Origin: JBEVOS01 sp964563395
Lineage (GTDB): Bacteria; Pseudomonadota; Alphaproteobacteria; Caulobacterales; Aquidulcibacteraceae
Direction: 5' to 3'
DNA length: 64,000 nt
NCBI GenBank assembly: GCA_964563395.1
Contig: CAZLWK010000015.1
Coordinates: 7,130-71,129, forward strand
Part shown: positions 27,323-36,088 of the stretch, piece after piece
Numbering within the stretch: position 1 is the stretch's first letter
How the letters are laid out: every line of letters begins with the position of its first letter
Program-made: the position numbers and the translations under genes
Notes under the pieces: generated by a model
Seen by the model: only the letters and a program-made list of their open reading frames with translations
The model's database searches: none
Told to the model about the DNA's origin: nothing

Positions 27323-28671
27323 CACGCAGTCTCCGGGGGCTGGCGAAAGAGGAAGACCAAGCTGACGAGGCACAGTGCGGCTGGAACGATGGAAAACATC
27401 CAACGGATGGCTTCGAGTACTTGCGCGCTCTGCGCCTCCGCCGCGCCTTCGATGAATCCTGATGCAGCAAGGCCCGCGCCCGCGAGTGCGGCGCCGAGCG
27501 CCAGAGCCAGCTTTTCACCGGAGATCCAGAACCCGGTCATGAAACCTGCGCTCTGCGCAGCGGCGCCTGATTCCGCGATGACTTGCGGCAAAAGCGAGAA
27601 CGGAAAAATCTGCTGTCCGCCTTGAGCGAAGCCCAAGAGCGCGGCGGCCACGAGAACGCCGGCGCCGTTCATGGCGTCCGAAAACCAGAAAGCGGCGGTT
27701 GCGACGGCGTAAAGAGACGCGGCGAGAATATAGGCCGTACGATCACCCACGCGCGCGCCCGCCATTACCCAGAGCGGCGTCGCGGCCAAGGAAACGCCGG
27801 TCAGCAAAACAAAAATGACGGCGATCAAAGTCTCATCCGAGCCCAACAGATATTTCGCGGCGTAGGGAAGCATCGCCGCGTTCAAGCTGACGCAAACCAG
27901 TTGCAGCACATAAGCCAGCCAGAGGCGACGATAGGATCGCGCGCGAAGCAAACCCTTTAGAGTTGCTCCAAGCGAAGCCGGTTCCGAGACCTGGTTCTGG
28001 CCCCGCGCGCGGCGCCAAATCGCGGCGATTGCGAAGGCGAACATCGTGAAACAAACAGCACCCGCCACCATCGACATCGACGCGTAACCGCCGCGTCCGC
28101 CGCCTGAAGCGGTCACAATGGCTGGCGCCAGAGCTCCCGCCGCCAAGACGCCCAACGCCATGAACGCCATGCGCCAAGCAACCATGCGGCGGCGATCTGA
28201 GGCGTCATTGGCGATCTCGCCGTAAAGCGCCACATAAGGCACGCTGAAAAGCGAGTAGAGAAGCGTGCAGATAAGAAATATCACGCCGACATAGAGCGCG
28301 GCGGAAACGCCGCTCAACGCCTGGGGCGCGAAAAAAAGACATGCGAACGCAAGAGGGAATAGAGCCCCGCCAATCAGCATGTATGGCAGGCGTGCGCCAA
28401 GTCGCGACCGCGTGCGATCCGACGCACGGCCGATAGCCGGGTCGAAAAAGACCTCCACGACCTTCGGCGCCATGATAGCCAAGGCCGCGAGCGCCGGCGT
28501 CACGGCCAGCGTCTCCGTCATGTAAAAGAGAAGGAGCACCTGGGGCACGACAACGAACATCGTCGTGCCAAGCGTGGCTGCGCCGAAGGCCGCGCTCACA
28601 TCATGCCCAACCGGCTTCATGGACATGGCGCCGGTTTCAGTTCGGAAACTCACCGAATTGGACACCGCCAT
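27322..28671 (-). CDS. MFS transporter, GPH (glycoside-pentoside-hexuronide) type
   Basis: This inner-membrane secondary transporter of about 449 residues has roughly 12 predicted helices. The loop after helix 2 (APKVVEVFFDPAIGRASDRTRSRLGARLPYML, seen here as FDPAIGRASDRT and RLGARLPYM) is the hallmark of the GPH sodium/proton symporter subfamily. That subfamily carries sugars but also other organic acids. It begins at ATG 28671, which shares a base with the ligase stop (TGATG), with GTG at 28674 as an alternative. It would bring the compound captured by receptor 2 across the inner membrane. Confidence 0.92.
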   Translation of the reverse strand: MAVSNSVSFRTETGAMSMKPVGHDVSAAFGAATLGTTMFVVVPQVLLLFYMTETLAVTPALAALAIMAPKVVEVFFDPAIGRASDRTRSRLGARLPYMLIGGALFPLAFACLFFAPQALSGVSAALYVGVIFLICTLLYSLFSVPYVALYGEIANDASDRRRMVAWRMAFMALGVLAAGALAPAIVTASGGGRGGYASMSMVAGAVCFTMFAFAIAAIWRRARGQNQVSEPASLGATLKGLLRARSYRRLWLAYVLQLVCVSLNAAMLPYAAKYLLGSDETLIAVIFVLLTGVSLAATPLWVMAGARVGDRTAYILAASLYAVATAAFWFSDAMNGAGVLVAAALLGFAQGGQQIFPFSLLPQVIAESGAAAQSAGFMTGFWISGEKLALALGAALAGAGLAASGFIEGAAEAQSAQVLEAIRWMFSIVPAALCLVSLVFLFRQPPETA

Positions 28672-30191
28672 CACGCGCCCCGTTCATGGAACTGAAGCGC
28701 CTGCGCGCCGAGCGCGCGCCGGTCGATCTTTCCGTTCGGGAGATAAGGCAGTTCGGCGACGAAATGAACGCGCTTTGGAATCTTGTAATTCGCGAGACGT
28801 GCCCGCGCGAATGCGATGAGCTCCTCCTCTTGCAAAGAGTCGCGGCGCAAGATGAAGGCTTCGCCCACCTCGCCCCATAGCTCGTCCTTGCGCGCCACGA
28901 CGATGGCCACCGCGACAGCGGGATGCGCCTCGAGCGCCAATTCCACTTCACGCGGATAGACATTGTAACCGCCCGACTTGAACATCTCCTTGGTGCGGCC
29001 GGACAAGATGTAAGCGCCGTCGCCGTTGAGACGCGCCAAATCACCCGTGCGCAGCCAGCCGTCGGCGGTGAAGGCGGCTTTCGTGGCGGCCGCGTCGTTC
29101 AAATATCCGGCGAAGGCGAGCGGGCCACGCACTTGTATTTCCTGGGCGCCCGCTTCACCCTCCGGATCCAGACGGCACGCGCTCTCGGAAATCGGCGCGC
29201 CGATTGTATTGGCGAGCTGCTCAACGCGAGCGCCGCGATGCGTGAACGTGATCGAGCCCGTGATTTCGGTCAGGCCGTAGCATGTCGAGAGCGTTGGGCC
29301 GCGCCCAAAATAGCGCTCGATCAGTGATCGCGGCGCCGCCGCGCCGGACCAGATCAGCCATTGCAGCGCAGGCAAATGCTCAAGCGGCAACGCCCCATGC
29401 TCCTCGATCAACGCATACATGGACGGGATTTGCCCGAGATGCGTAAGCGCCTCCTGCTTGGCGATCGCGGCGATCCGATCCGGCTCGAAGCCACGCATGC
29501 AAATCATGGCCGCGCCGCTCGCCATGGCGGAGGCGCAGATATCGACGACGGCGCCGACATGATTGACGGGTAGATTGTTCAGGAAGCGCGCGTTCTCCAA
29601 GCCATACGCCTCCGCATAGAGGCGCGAGGCTTCGCGTAGCCCGGCGTGAGTCAATAGAGCGCCCTTGGGAACGCCGGTGGTGCCGGACGTGAAAACGAGG
29701 AGAGCGACGTCGTCGAGATCGCTCGCCAAGGGGCCATCCGCGAGCGGCAGATGCGCGTTCAAGCCCTCAAGGCTTGGCCCCAAATTCAACAAAGCCGGCG
29801 GAAGATCGAGTGCGCTGAGCGCCTCATGAATGGCGCCGCGTACGGACGCCTCGACTTCAGACGCGACGCACAAGAGCCGGGGCGATGACCGCCGCAGAAC
29901 GTCGCGCACTTCCGTCGCCGTATAGCGCGGATTAAGGCCCAGCCAAACGCCGCCGGCTCGATGAGTCGCCGCCATGGTGACGACGAAGGCAAGACCTGGC
30001 GGCCCGGCGAAGGCGACGCGGTCTCCCGCGCGCAGGCCGGCGGCGCTTAGCGCCCGCGCCGCATCGGAAACCATCGCACCAAGACGACCGTAACTTACGC
30101 GCGGCCCATCGACTTCGACGATCGCTTCGGAGTCTGGCCGCACGCGCGCCCAATGCGCGATGACATCCGGAAGAAAGGCGCCTTCAGCCAC
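28671..30191 (-). CDS. AMP-dependent acyl-CoA synthetase (module B)
   Basis: This ANL-superfamily ligase activates a carboxylic acid to its CoA thioester through an acyl-adenylate. The phosphate loop is FTSGTTGVPKGA, the adenine-binding motif YGLTEITG, the hinge region SGRTKEMFKSGGYNVYP, and the catalytic Lys is in LPNGKIDRRAL. The frame is open to an ATG at 30221, but I favour GTG at 30191: it follows GGGCGGAG, overlaps the MaoC stop by 8 bp and gives the usual N-terminus, with 506 residues. Chain length or aromatic preference cannot be told. Confidence 0.92.
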   Translation of the reverse strand: MAEGAFLPDVIAHWARVRPDSEAIVEVDGPRVSYGRLGAMVSDAARALSAAGLRAGDRVAFAGPPGLAFVVTMAATHRAGGVWLGLNPRYTATEVRDVLRRSSPRLLCVASEVEASVRGAIHEALSALDLPPALLNLGPSLEGLNAHLPLADGPLASDLDDVALLVFTSGTTGVPKGALLTHAGLREASRLYAEAYGLENARFLNNLPVNHVGAVVDICASAMASGAAMICMRGFEPDRIAAIAKQEALTHLGQIPSMYALIEEHGALPLEHLPALQWLIWSGAAAPRSLIERYFGRGPTLSTCYGLTEITGSITFTHRGARVEQLANTIGAPISESACRLDPEGEAGAQEIQVRGPLAFAGYLNDAAATKAAFTADGWLRTGDLARLNGDGAYILSGRTKEMFKSGGYNVYPREVELALEAHPAVAVAIVVARKDELWGEVGEAFILRRDSLQEEELIAFARARLANYKIPKRVHFVAELPYLPNGKIDRRALGAQALQFHERGA

Positions 30192-30651
30192 GCTCCGCCC
30201 CGATAGGCGCCATAAGCCCAAGCCATTCGGCGACCAGAGCCGGCCGCGGCTCGTTTTCGACTTCCACCACGGCCTCGGTTTTCACGAGCAGATCGTGCGC
30301 GCTGCGCGGCTGAACATCCAAAACCTTGAAGCGCCCGCGAATGCGCGCATCCACGGGCACGGGCGCGATGAAGCGCACACGGTCAAAGCCGTAATTCAAC
30401 CAATAATAGCCTTCCGGCCAGGGACTGGCCGCGTGACTGAAATGCGTGAGCAAGGACAAACTCAAAAAGCCGAACGCGATCGTGTGCGGGAAAGGCCCCT
30501 GCTCGCGACACCATTGCGGATCGACATGCATGGGATCTTGATCGCGCGTGACCGCGGCGAAGGCGTCGATGTCCGCTTGGCCGATGACGATCCAGGGCGA
30601 TGCGCCGAGATCCTGTCCCGGCGCCACGGGAAGCGCGTTTGCAATGCTCAT
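30184..30651 (-). CDS. MaoC-like hot-dog dehydratase
   Basis: This single hot-dog-domain protein of 155 residues belongs to the MaoC/R-hydratase group, which adds or removes water on 2-enoyl-CoA thioesters. The diagnostic pattern is DIDAFAAVTRDQDPMHVDP (Asp/His catalytic pair in QDPMHVDP), followed by GPFPHTIAFGFLSLSLL. It overlaps the TetR1 stop by 4 bp and the ligase by 8 bp. It fits beta-oxidation-type processing of the acid activated by the ligase. Confidence 0.93.
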   Translation of the reverse strand: MSIANALPVAPGQDLGASPWIVIGQADIDAFAAVTRDQDPMHVDPQWCREQGPFPHTIAFGFLSLSLLTHFSHAASPWPEGYYWLNYGFDRVRFIAPVPVDARIRGRFKVLDVQPRSAHDLLVKTEAVVEVENEPRPALVAEWLGLMAPIGAERG

Positions 30652-31343
30652 GGCTGATCGTCCATCGGCAAACGAAGCGTAAAGAGATCACGCGCCTTCG
30701 GCGCCAATTTGGGATCGGGATCGCTGACATAGAGCGCGCGATGCCACATCACGGAGACGGATTGCGCCAGCGTCTCATGATCGCCGCATGCCTCCAGCAC
30801 GTCAGCGCGGCGCCAGACGAAATAATCGAGCAACAAGCCGTCCAGCATCGCCTGCATCGCGTAGGCGCCGAAAAGTCGAGCCCGGAGCGCCCGCTTGCTT
30901 GTGGGGGCGCGCTTCGCCACGCTGGCGGCGATCGCCTTGGCGACCTCGGCGTTCGCGCTCGCCCACGCATCGCGCACGGCAGGCAGCACCTCCATCGCCT
31001 GACCGAGCGCGAGCATGAGGCTCGCCTGCTCCGCCCATAGGCCGATATAGCGGCGATTGGCGTTCAAGATGGAAAGAAAGGGATCGTCGGCCGCCGGGCC
31101 CGATAAGGCTTCGAGCGCGTTGCGGCGGATACGCTCGACAATCACTTCGCTGACAAGCGCGGCCTTGTCCTCAAAATAAATATAGAACGTGCCCGAAGCG
31201 ACGCCCGCTTCGCTGCACACGTCCGTCACCTTCAAATCGAAATAGCCGTCGCGCGCTAAGAGCGCGAGCGCGGCCTCCTTGAGCTTGGCGCGCGTGCGTT
31301 CACCCTTGGTTGTACGACTTTCCTTGGCCGATGCCGCAGACAT
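30648..31343 (-). CDS. TetR/AcrR family regulator 1
   Basis: This TetR-type regulator of 231 residues has a helix-turn-helix visible as VTDVCSEAGVASGTFYIYFEDKAALV (recognition part GVASGTFYIYFEDK, about 46-60) and a helical ligand-binding C-terminus. ATG at 31343 gives the usual N-terminus; the frame is open to 31412. It is the first gene of the eight-gene module B operon and overlaps MaoC by 4 bp. A 20-bp inverted repeat 52 bp upstream is its likely operator, so it should control itself and the whole operon in response to a substrate or its CoA ester. Confidence 0.93.
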   Translation of the reverse strand: MSAASAKESRTTKGERTRAKLKEAALALLARDGYFDLKVTDVCSEAGVASGTFYIYFEDKAALVSEVIVERIRRNALEALSGPAADDPFLSILNANRRYIGLWAEQASLMLALGQAMEVLPAVRDAWASANAEVAKAIAASVAKRAPTSKRALRARLFGAYAMQAMLDGLLLDYFVWRRADVLEACGDHETLAQSVSVMWHRALYVSDPDPKLAPKARDLFTLRLPMDDQP

Positions 31344-31394
31344 GAGCGTGCTCCTGGCGAAGGTGCTAAAGCGCCGGTCGCCGGCTGTCAATGG

Positions 31395-31414
31395 ATATGA
31401 AGCCGGTTTCATAT
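31395..31414. promoter_or_regulatory. Inverted repeat, probable TetR1 operator
   Basis: ATATGAAGCCGGTTTCATAT is a 20-bp near-perfect palindrome: the arms ATATGAA and TTCATAT are exact and the centre GCCGGT has one asymmetric pair. It stands 52 bp upstream of the TetR1 ATG at the head of the operon, where TetR-family operators are normally found. Confidence 0.8.
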
Positions 31415-31452
31415 ACTCGCCAGCCGGAGTACGATAGGGCCGCCTCGAAGCG

Positions 31453-32457
31453 TTAAGGACCTACCGCGAGCACGGCGTCCACGGCCTGTTCCACGCCGAA
31501 ACGCATGGGATCGAAAACGGGGAGCCCGAGCGCGGCGGCCGCGTCCGCGGCCGCGCGCAGCGCCTCATCGTCAGGCAGGCGGCTAGTGTTCAAGGCGAGC
31601 GCGACGCAGCGGGCGCGCGGATTGGTGAGACGCGCCGCTTCCTCGTAGCGACGAATTGCTTCTTCGAGCGGAGGAATGGGAAAGTCCGGATAGCTCTCGA
31701 TATGCGTGCGTCCGGGTTTGTGGCACAGGATGAGCGCGTCCGGCTGCGAACCATGGATCAGACCCAGAGTGACGCCTGCATAAGCCGGATGAAACAGCGC
31801 GCCCTGGCCTTCGATCAAATCCCAATGATCGGGCGCGGCGTCGGGCGAAAGTGTTTCAGCGGCGCCGGCGATAAAATCGGCCACCACGGCGTCAATCGCC
31901 ACGCCCTCCCCGGCGATCATGATGCCGGTTTGGCCGGTGGCGCGAAAAGTGGCGTTCACACCGCGCTGACGCATCGCCTTCGTCAAAGCCAAGGCGGCGT
32001 ATTTTTTTCCAAGCGCGCAATCAGTGCCCACGGTCAAGGCACGGAGACCGCTTCGCTTGCGGCCGGTGGCGATTGGGAACGCCCTCGCGGAATGACGCAC
32101 GTCGTGCAGCACCCGCCCATGCCGGGCGGCGGCGTCGGCGATCGCGGGAATGTCGCCGAGGCGTTGATGCATGCCGCTGACGATGTCGAGCCCGGCCTCG
32201 ATGGCGGCGACCAGAGCGGGAGTCCAAGCCTCTGGAAGCCGCCCACCGATCGGCGCGACGCCGATCAGCAAAGAGCGCGCGCCCGCCTCGAAGGCCGCGC
32301 GCGGCGACATGTCCGGCAAACCGAGATCGATGCCGCCATCGAGCCGATATTGCGCGATTGAATCTCCAGGCGACCAATCGCGAACGCCGAACGCCGTCTT
32401 GGCGTACGTCTCGGTCGCAACATCGCCGACAAAGAGAAGATAGGGTTTCCGGATCAT
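31453..32457 (-). CDS. dgcN: DUF1611 family protein, DgcN-like (D-glutamate N-acetyltransferase)
   Basis: This protein of 334 residues belongs to the DUF1611 family, which includes DgcN, shown in marine Pseudoalteromonas to acetylate D-glutamate for catabolism. It has an N-terminal Rossmann-like part and a C-terminal P-loop-like domain with VGTDCALGKKYAALAL (about 150-165), ATGQTGIMI and LIEGQGALFHPAYAG. Its known partner type, a DgcA-like racemase, is present at 39701. The pairing across 7 kb supports the function but does not prove it. ATG at 32457 was chosen over the longer frame to 32487. It is divergent from the OprB-like porin gene. Confidence 0.85.
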   Translation of the reverse strand: MIRKPYLLFVGDVATETYAKTAFGVRDWSPGDSIAQYRLDGGIDLGLPDMSPRAAFEAGARSLLIGVAPIGGRLPEAWTPALVAAIEAGLDIVSGMHQRLGDIPAIADAAARHGRVLHDVRHSARAFPIATGRKRSGLRALTVGTDCALGKKYAALALTKAMRQRGVNATFRATGQTGIMIAGEGVAIDAVVADFIAGAAETLSPDAAPDHWDLIEGQGALFHPAYAGVTLGLIHGSQPDALILCHKPGRTHIESYPDFPIPPLEEAIRRYEEAARLTNPRARCVALALNTSRLPDDEALRAAADAAAALGLPVFDPMRFGVEQAVDAVLAVGP

Positions 32458-32572
32458 CGTTTGTCTCTGTCTTCTAACGTCGCACATATCGCGTCGGCAA
32501 TCGGCGACGCGAGGTAAAGTTGAAAGCGCCTCGCAGCCGCAAAGAAAGCGCCCTTGGCGCGCTCACAATTTG

Positions 32573-32584
32573 GTGTATCGACAC
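32573..32584. promoter_or_regulatory. Possible degenerate GntR2-type site (dgcN/porin intergenic)
   Basis: GTGTATCGACAC contains the GTGTAT half-site of the GntR2 box and an ACAC partner but has two extra central bases. It lies 15 bp upstream of the porin start and 115 bp from the dgcN start. This is a weak match and may be chance. Confidence 0.3.
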
Positions 32585-32599
32585 GACAAGAAAGACGCG

Positions 32600-33769
32600 A
32601 TGGCGAACACACGCGCCATGCAAAAACATATGCAAGGCGCGATTCTCAGCGCTCTCCTCACCGGTCTCGGCGCCACGAACGCGGCGGCGCAAATGACGGG
32701 CGATCACGAAGCTGTCCAGTTCTCCTTCACCTATATCGGAGAAGCGTGGAGCTTGCTTGACGGCGGGGTCGCTCCCGGCGGCGCTTATCTCGATTACGCC
32801 GAGGCGGCGTTGGATTTCGACGGCGCGGCGCTCGGTTGGAATGGCGTCTCCGCCCATGCGTCGGCCTTCTGGACCAATGGCGATTCACTCTCGGACCGCA
32901 TCGGCGACGCGCAGGGCGCATCCAATATTGAAACGGGCGAAAGCGTACTGCGCCTGCTTCAGGCCTATGTCGAAGCGCCGGTCTTCGGGGTTTCCGTGCG
33001 TGCAGGCATCATGGATCTGAACGCGGAGTTCGATGTCGTTGAACCCGCAGGCCTCTTCATTCAATCGGCGCATGGCATCGGCAGCGAATTCAGCCAGTCG
33101 GGCCAAGCAGGCCCCTCCATATTTCCCGTAACGGCTTTTGGTCTGCGCGTGTCGCACGAAGTATCCGAAGGATTGACACTTCGAGGGGCCGTTTTCGACG
33201 CCGTGCCTGGGGATCCGGGCGACCCGGACGCGGCCGCGGCGGTGATTTTTAATGAGGACGAAGGCGCGCTGCTGGTCGCGGAAGCGGAATGGGCCGGCGA
33301 AAGAATCTGGACCACCCTTGGCTATTGGCGATACGATGCCGACCAAGAACAGCTCAATGGCGAAAGCGGCGCCGGCGCCGATGGAGTTTACGGCTCAGTC
33401 ACCTATCGCGCGCGCGAATCCGCCGCCGAGACTGGCGCTATCGATGTGTGGCTTCGAGTCGGCATGGCGGACGCGGATTTCTACGCCATCGAGACGTATC
33501 TCGGCGCGGGAGTCGTGGCGCACGCGCCGCTATCGGGGCGCGCGGAAGATTCCGTCGGCCTTGCGATCGCCGCTGCATTGTTCAGCGATCCGGCCAGGGC
33601 CGCCGATGGCCTCACATCGCACGAGACCGTCATTGAGGCGACCTACCGCGCGCAGATTAATGAGCACTTCGCGATCCAGCCGGATGTGCAATACGTGATC
33701 AATCCCGGCGGCAGCGGCGACTTGGACAATGCGATTGTGGTGGGCGTGCGCTTCGAGGCGACCTTCTGA
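32600..33769 (+). CDS. OprB-like carbohydrate-selective porin family protein
   Basis: This predicted outer-membrane barrel of 389 residues has a signal peptide ending ATNAAAQ. Features of the OprB family are the early DYAEAALDFDGAALGWNG segment, ESVLRLLQAYVEAP, SVRAGIMDLNAEFDV near residue 140, and a closing strand VVGVRFEATF ending in Phe. OprB proteins form fairly unspecific channels for sugars or other small solutes. I chose ATG at 32600 with GAAAGA upstream over the in-frame GTG-type starts further up. It diverges from the dgcN-like gene and converges on receptor 3. Confidence 0.87.
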   Translation: MANTRAMQKHMQGAILSALLTGLGATNAAAQMTGDHEAVQFSFTYIGEAWSLLDGGVAPGGAYLDYAEAALDFDGAALGWNGVSAHASAFWTNGDSLSDRIGDAQGASNIETGESVLRLLQAYVEAPVFGVSVRAGIMDLNAEFDVVEPAGLFIQSAHGIGSEFSQSGQAGPSIFPVTAFGLRVSHEVSEGLTLRGAVFDAVPGDPGDPDAAAAVIFNEDEGALLVAEAEWAGERIWTTLGYWRYDADQEQLNGESGAGADGVYGSVTYRARESAAETGAIDVWLRVGMADADFYAIETYLGAGVVAHAPLSGRAEDSVGLAIAAALFSDPARAADGLTSHETVIEATYRAQINEHFAIQPDVQYVINPGGSGDLDNAIVVGVRFEATF

Positions 33770-33791
33770 TCGATCCGCCGGTCGAGACAAA

Positions 33792-33816
33792 GGACCCGCC
33801 GTTTCCGGCGGGCCTC
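33792..33816. terminator. Hairpin between convergent porin and receptor 3
   Basis: CCCGCCG pairs with CGGCGGG across TTTC, with AGG/CCT extending the stem past a bulged A. The T-tract is weak on both strands, but the position between two convergent stops fits a shared terminator. Confidence 0.65.
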
Positions 33817-33821
33817 GTTCG

Positions 33822-35930
33822 TTAGTAATTCACCTCGAGCGTGACGCCGACCAGACGACGCTCGCCGAGCGTTCCGCAACAATCGAACGTCCCGATCACA
33901 TCCCGATAGACGAAATATTCCTCGTCGAAGATGTTATCGGCGAAAGCCGTGAGCGACCAGCGCTCGGCGCGATAGCCGATCCGCAGATTCGCCGTCACAT
34001 AATCTCCGACCGTATCCGCCGGCGTATTTTGAATATCTCGCGCGAGATAGCTCGATACGTGACGCGCATCCGCCCCGATGAAGATACCGTTCGACAAATC
34101 CCAATCGAACCCGGCGGAGATCGTCCAGGCCGGCGATTCCGGGAATTCCGAACCGCTGAAATCGCCCAAAGTCGAAACGAATTCCTCGAACTCCGTCTGC
34201 ACGTAGCCGACCGCCAGGAACGTATCGAACCCTTCCGCCAGCTGAGCCTTGACCTCCAATTCGCCGCCATAGAGCATCGATTGGCCTGCATTGAGCGTCA
34301 CGTTCGAGGTGAAATCGCCGGGGATGAGCTGCAATTCGACCTGCTGGTCGCTCCAATCCGTGTAGAAGACGTTCGCGTTCAGCGTAACGCTGTCGTCGAA
34401 CAGACGGCTGCGGAACGCGATCTCGTACGTGGACGTGTATTCGGGGTCGAACGTATAGGTCGAGCCGTCCGTCAGATCGACGCCCACGCCCCCGGATCGG
34501 AAGCCCCGCTGGAACGTGGCGCCAATCGACATATTGTCGGCGAAATCCCAAACGAGGCCAACCTTTGGCAGGAAGGTAGTCTGCTCATCTTCAGCCTGGC
34601 CGGAGATAAGGATGTCCGAGAACGCCGGATTGTCGTTGTCGCGGCTGAAGAAATTCGAGTTCGTTTGCTCTTCGAAATCCAGGCGTCCGCCCATGATCGC
34701 GGTCCAATCCTCCGCGAACGGCACCGACATTTCGCCGAACACGGCGTAATTGCGCGTTTCGATCGTGTTGTCGGCGGTGTCGAACCGGCCGAAGGACCGC
34801 CGCAAACGGAGAGATTCGTTTTCCTCGTCCGCGATGTAGAGGCCCAACACCCACGTCGGGTTTACATCCCCGCCATCGTGATTGAGACGGAACTCCTGTG
34901 TCACGAGACGCTGATCGTCGCCGCCGCGCGTCACATCAGTCTCGCCCGGCGTGCCCTCATTGATCGATGGGGTCTCCACATCGGTCAATCCAAACGCCGT
35001 CAGCGAGGTGAACGTAAGGTTTTCACCGAAGTCGCGCGTCAACTCGAAAGCGGCCGTTTGATTGTCCGATGAGCGGTTTTCCTGGAATACCGGCGTTCCG
35101 GCGTTCAAATCGCCGCGGCGCTCCGAATAATCAAAGCCAAGACCCGGGCCGGCGATGTCGTCATAGGTCGGCGAATCGTGCGCGAAGGAATAGCTGAGTT
35201 CGCCGCGCCATCCGCCAAATGCGCTGGGCGCGAACAGAAGCTTGCCGCGCACCTGATAATATTCATCCGTGATGAAATCGTCGAAGCGGCTATATTGCTC
35301 ATAAAGCGGATAATTCAGATCGCTTTCGCTCTCCGAATATTCCCCCGCGATCCGAAACGCGACGGCATCGCCGAGCAGCGGACCGCCAAATGCGATCGCG
35401 CCTTCGCGCAAATCGTTCTCGCCGACCGTCAGGCGCGCCGCCGCATCCCATTCAAAGCTCGGATCGCGCGTCTGCACGTAAATCGCCCCTGCGAGCGAGG
35501 CGCGTCCGCTGAGCGTCGATTGCGGACCGCGATAGATCTCGACTTGTTCGACATCCCACAAGCCTCTGGCGCCGCGCCGGGCGCCCTGCACGGTCTGCGC
35601 AGCGCCGTCGATATAGACGCTGGCGAGCGGGGCCCCGCCCGGCGTCAAGCCTTCGGAATTGACGCCGCGAATGACGAAGCCCGCGTCAACCCAGTCCGCA
35701 TCGATCACGCCCGCAACAACGCGGAAGGCGTCGCGGAAACTATCGAGCCCCTTATCGGCGATGTCCTGCCCGGTGATGACGCCGACGCTCGCTTGCGTGT
35801 CCTGCAGCGAGCGGGGCGTCTTTTGCCCCGTGATGATGATCTCGTCTTCCCCGGTCGCCTGCGCAAGCGACGCCGGTGCGGCGATCGCAAGCGCGGCTGT
35901 CGCCAAAAGAGCCGTCCGCGCGTGTTTCAT
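33822..35930 (-). CDS. TonB-dependent receptor 3
   Basis: This outer-membrane TonB-dependent transporter of 702 residues has a signal peptide ending PASLAQ, a TonB box DEIIITGQKTPRSL, plug motifs FVIRGVNSEG, ASVYIDGAAQT and VEIYRGPQSTLSGRASLAGA, and a barrel ending LEVNY with a terminal aromatic residue. No N-terminal signalling domain is present. ATG at 35930 follows GGAGGGG. A tandem pair of GntR2-type boxes lies 27-61 bp upstream. Under the same control come peptidases and D-amino-acid enzymes, so this is the probable entry gate for a peptide-like substrate. Confidence 0.94.
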   Translation of the reverse strand: MKHARTALLATAALAIAAPASLAQATGEDEIIITGQKTPRSLQDTQASVGVITGQDIADKGLDSFRDAFRVVAGVIDADWVDAGFVIRGVNSEGLTPGGAPLASVYIDGAAQTVQGARRGARGLWDVEQVEIYRGPQSTLSGRASLAGAIYVQTRDPSFEWDAAARLTVGENDLREGAIAFGGPLLGDAVAFRIAGEYSESESDLNYPLYEQYSRFDDFITDEYYQVRGKLLFAPSAFGGWRGELSYSFAHDSPTYDDIAGPGLGFDYSERRGDLNAGTPVFQENRSSDNQTAAFELTRDFGENLTFTSLTAFGLTDVETPSINEGTPGETDVTRGGDDQRLVTQEFRLNHDGGDVNPTWVLGLYIADEENESLRLRRSFGRFDTADNTIETRNYAVFGEMSVPFAEDWTAIMGGRLDFEEQTNSNFFSRDNDNPAFSDILISGQAEDEQTTFLPKVGLVWDFADNMSIGATFQRGFRSGGVGVDLTDGSTYTFDPEYTSTYEIAFRSRLFDDSVTLNANVFYTDWSDQQVELQLIPGDFTSNVTLNAGQSMLYGGELEVKAQLAEGFDTFLAVGYVQTEFEEFVSTLGDFSGSEFPESPAWTISAGFDWDLSNGIFIGADARHVSSYLARDIQNTPADTVGDYVTANLRIGYRAERWSLTAFADNIFDEEYFVYRDVIGTFDCCGTLGERRLVGVTLEVNY

Positions 35931-35956
35931 GGAACCCCTCCGTCGCCCCTCGACTA

Positions 35957-35991
35957 AAGCGCATACACTTTGCGTATAAGTGCGTACACAT
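35957..35991. promoter_or_regulatory. Tandem GntR2-type boxes upstream of receptor 3
   Basis: AAGCGCATACACTT (35957-35970) and AAGTGCGTACACAT (35978-35991) match AAGTGTATACACTT at 12 and 11 of 14 positions. Their start points are exactly 21 bp apart, two turns of the helix, so both would face the same side of the DNA. Confidence 0.7.
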
Positions 35992-36088
35992 GGCAAGCGA
36001 ATTGCGACGTTTTCATTGCGAAACGTCATTCGCTATTAAGACTTAGTCGCAATACGATGCTCTGTCTATACGCGCAAGGGCGCGGGCG

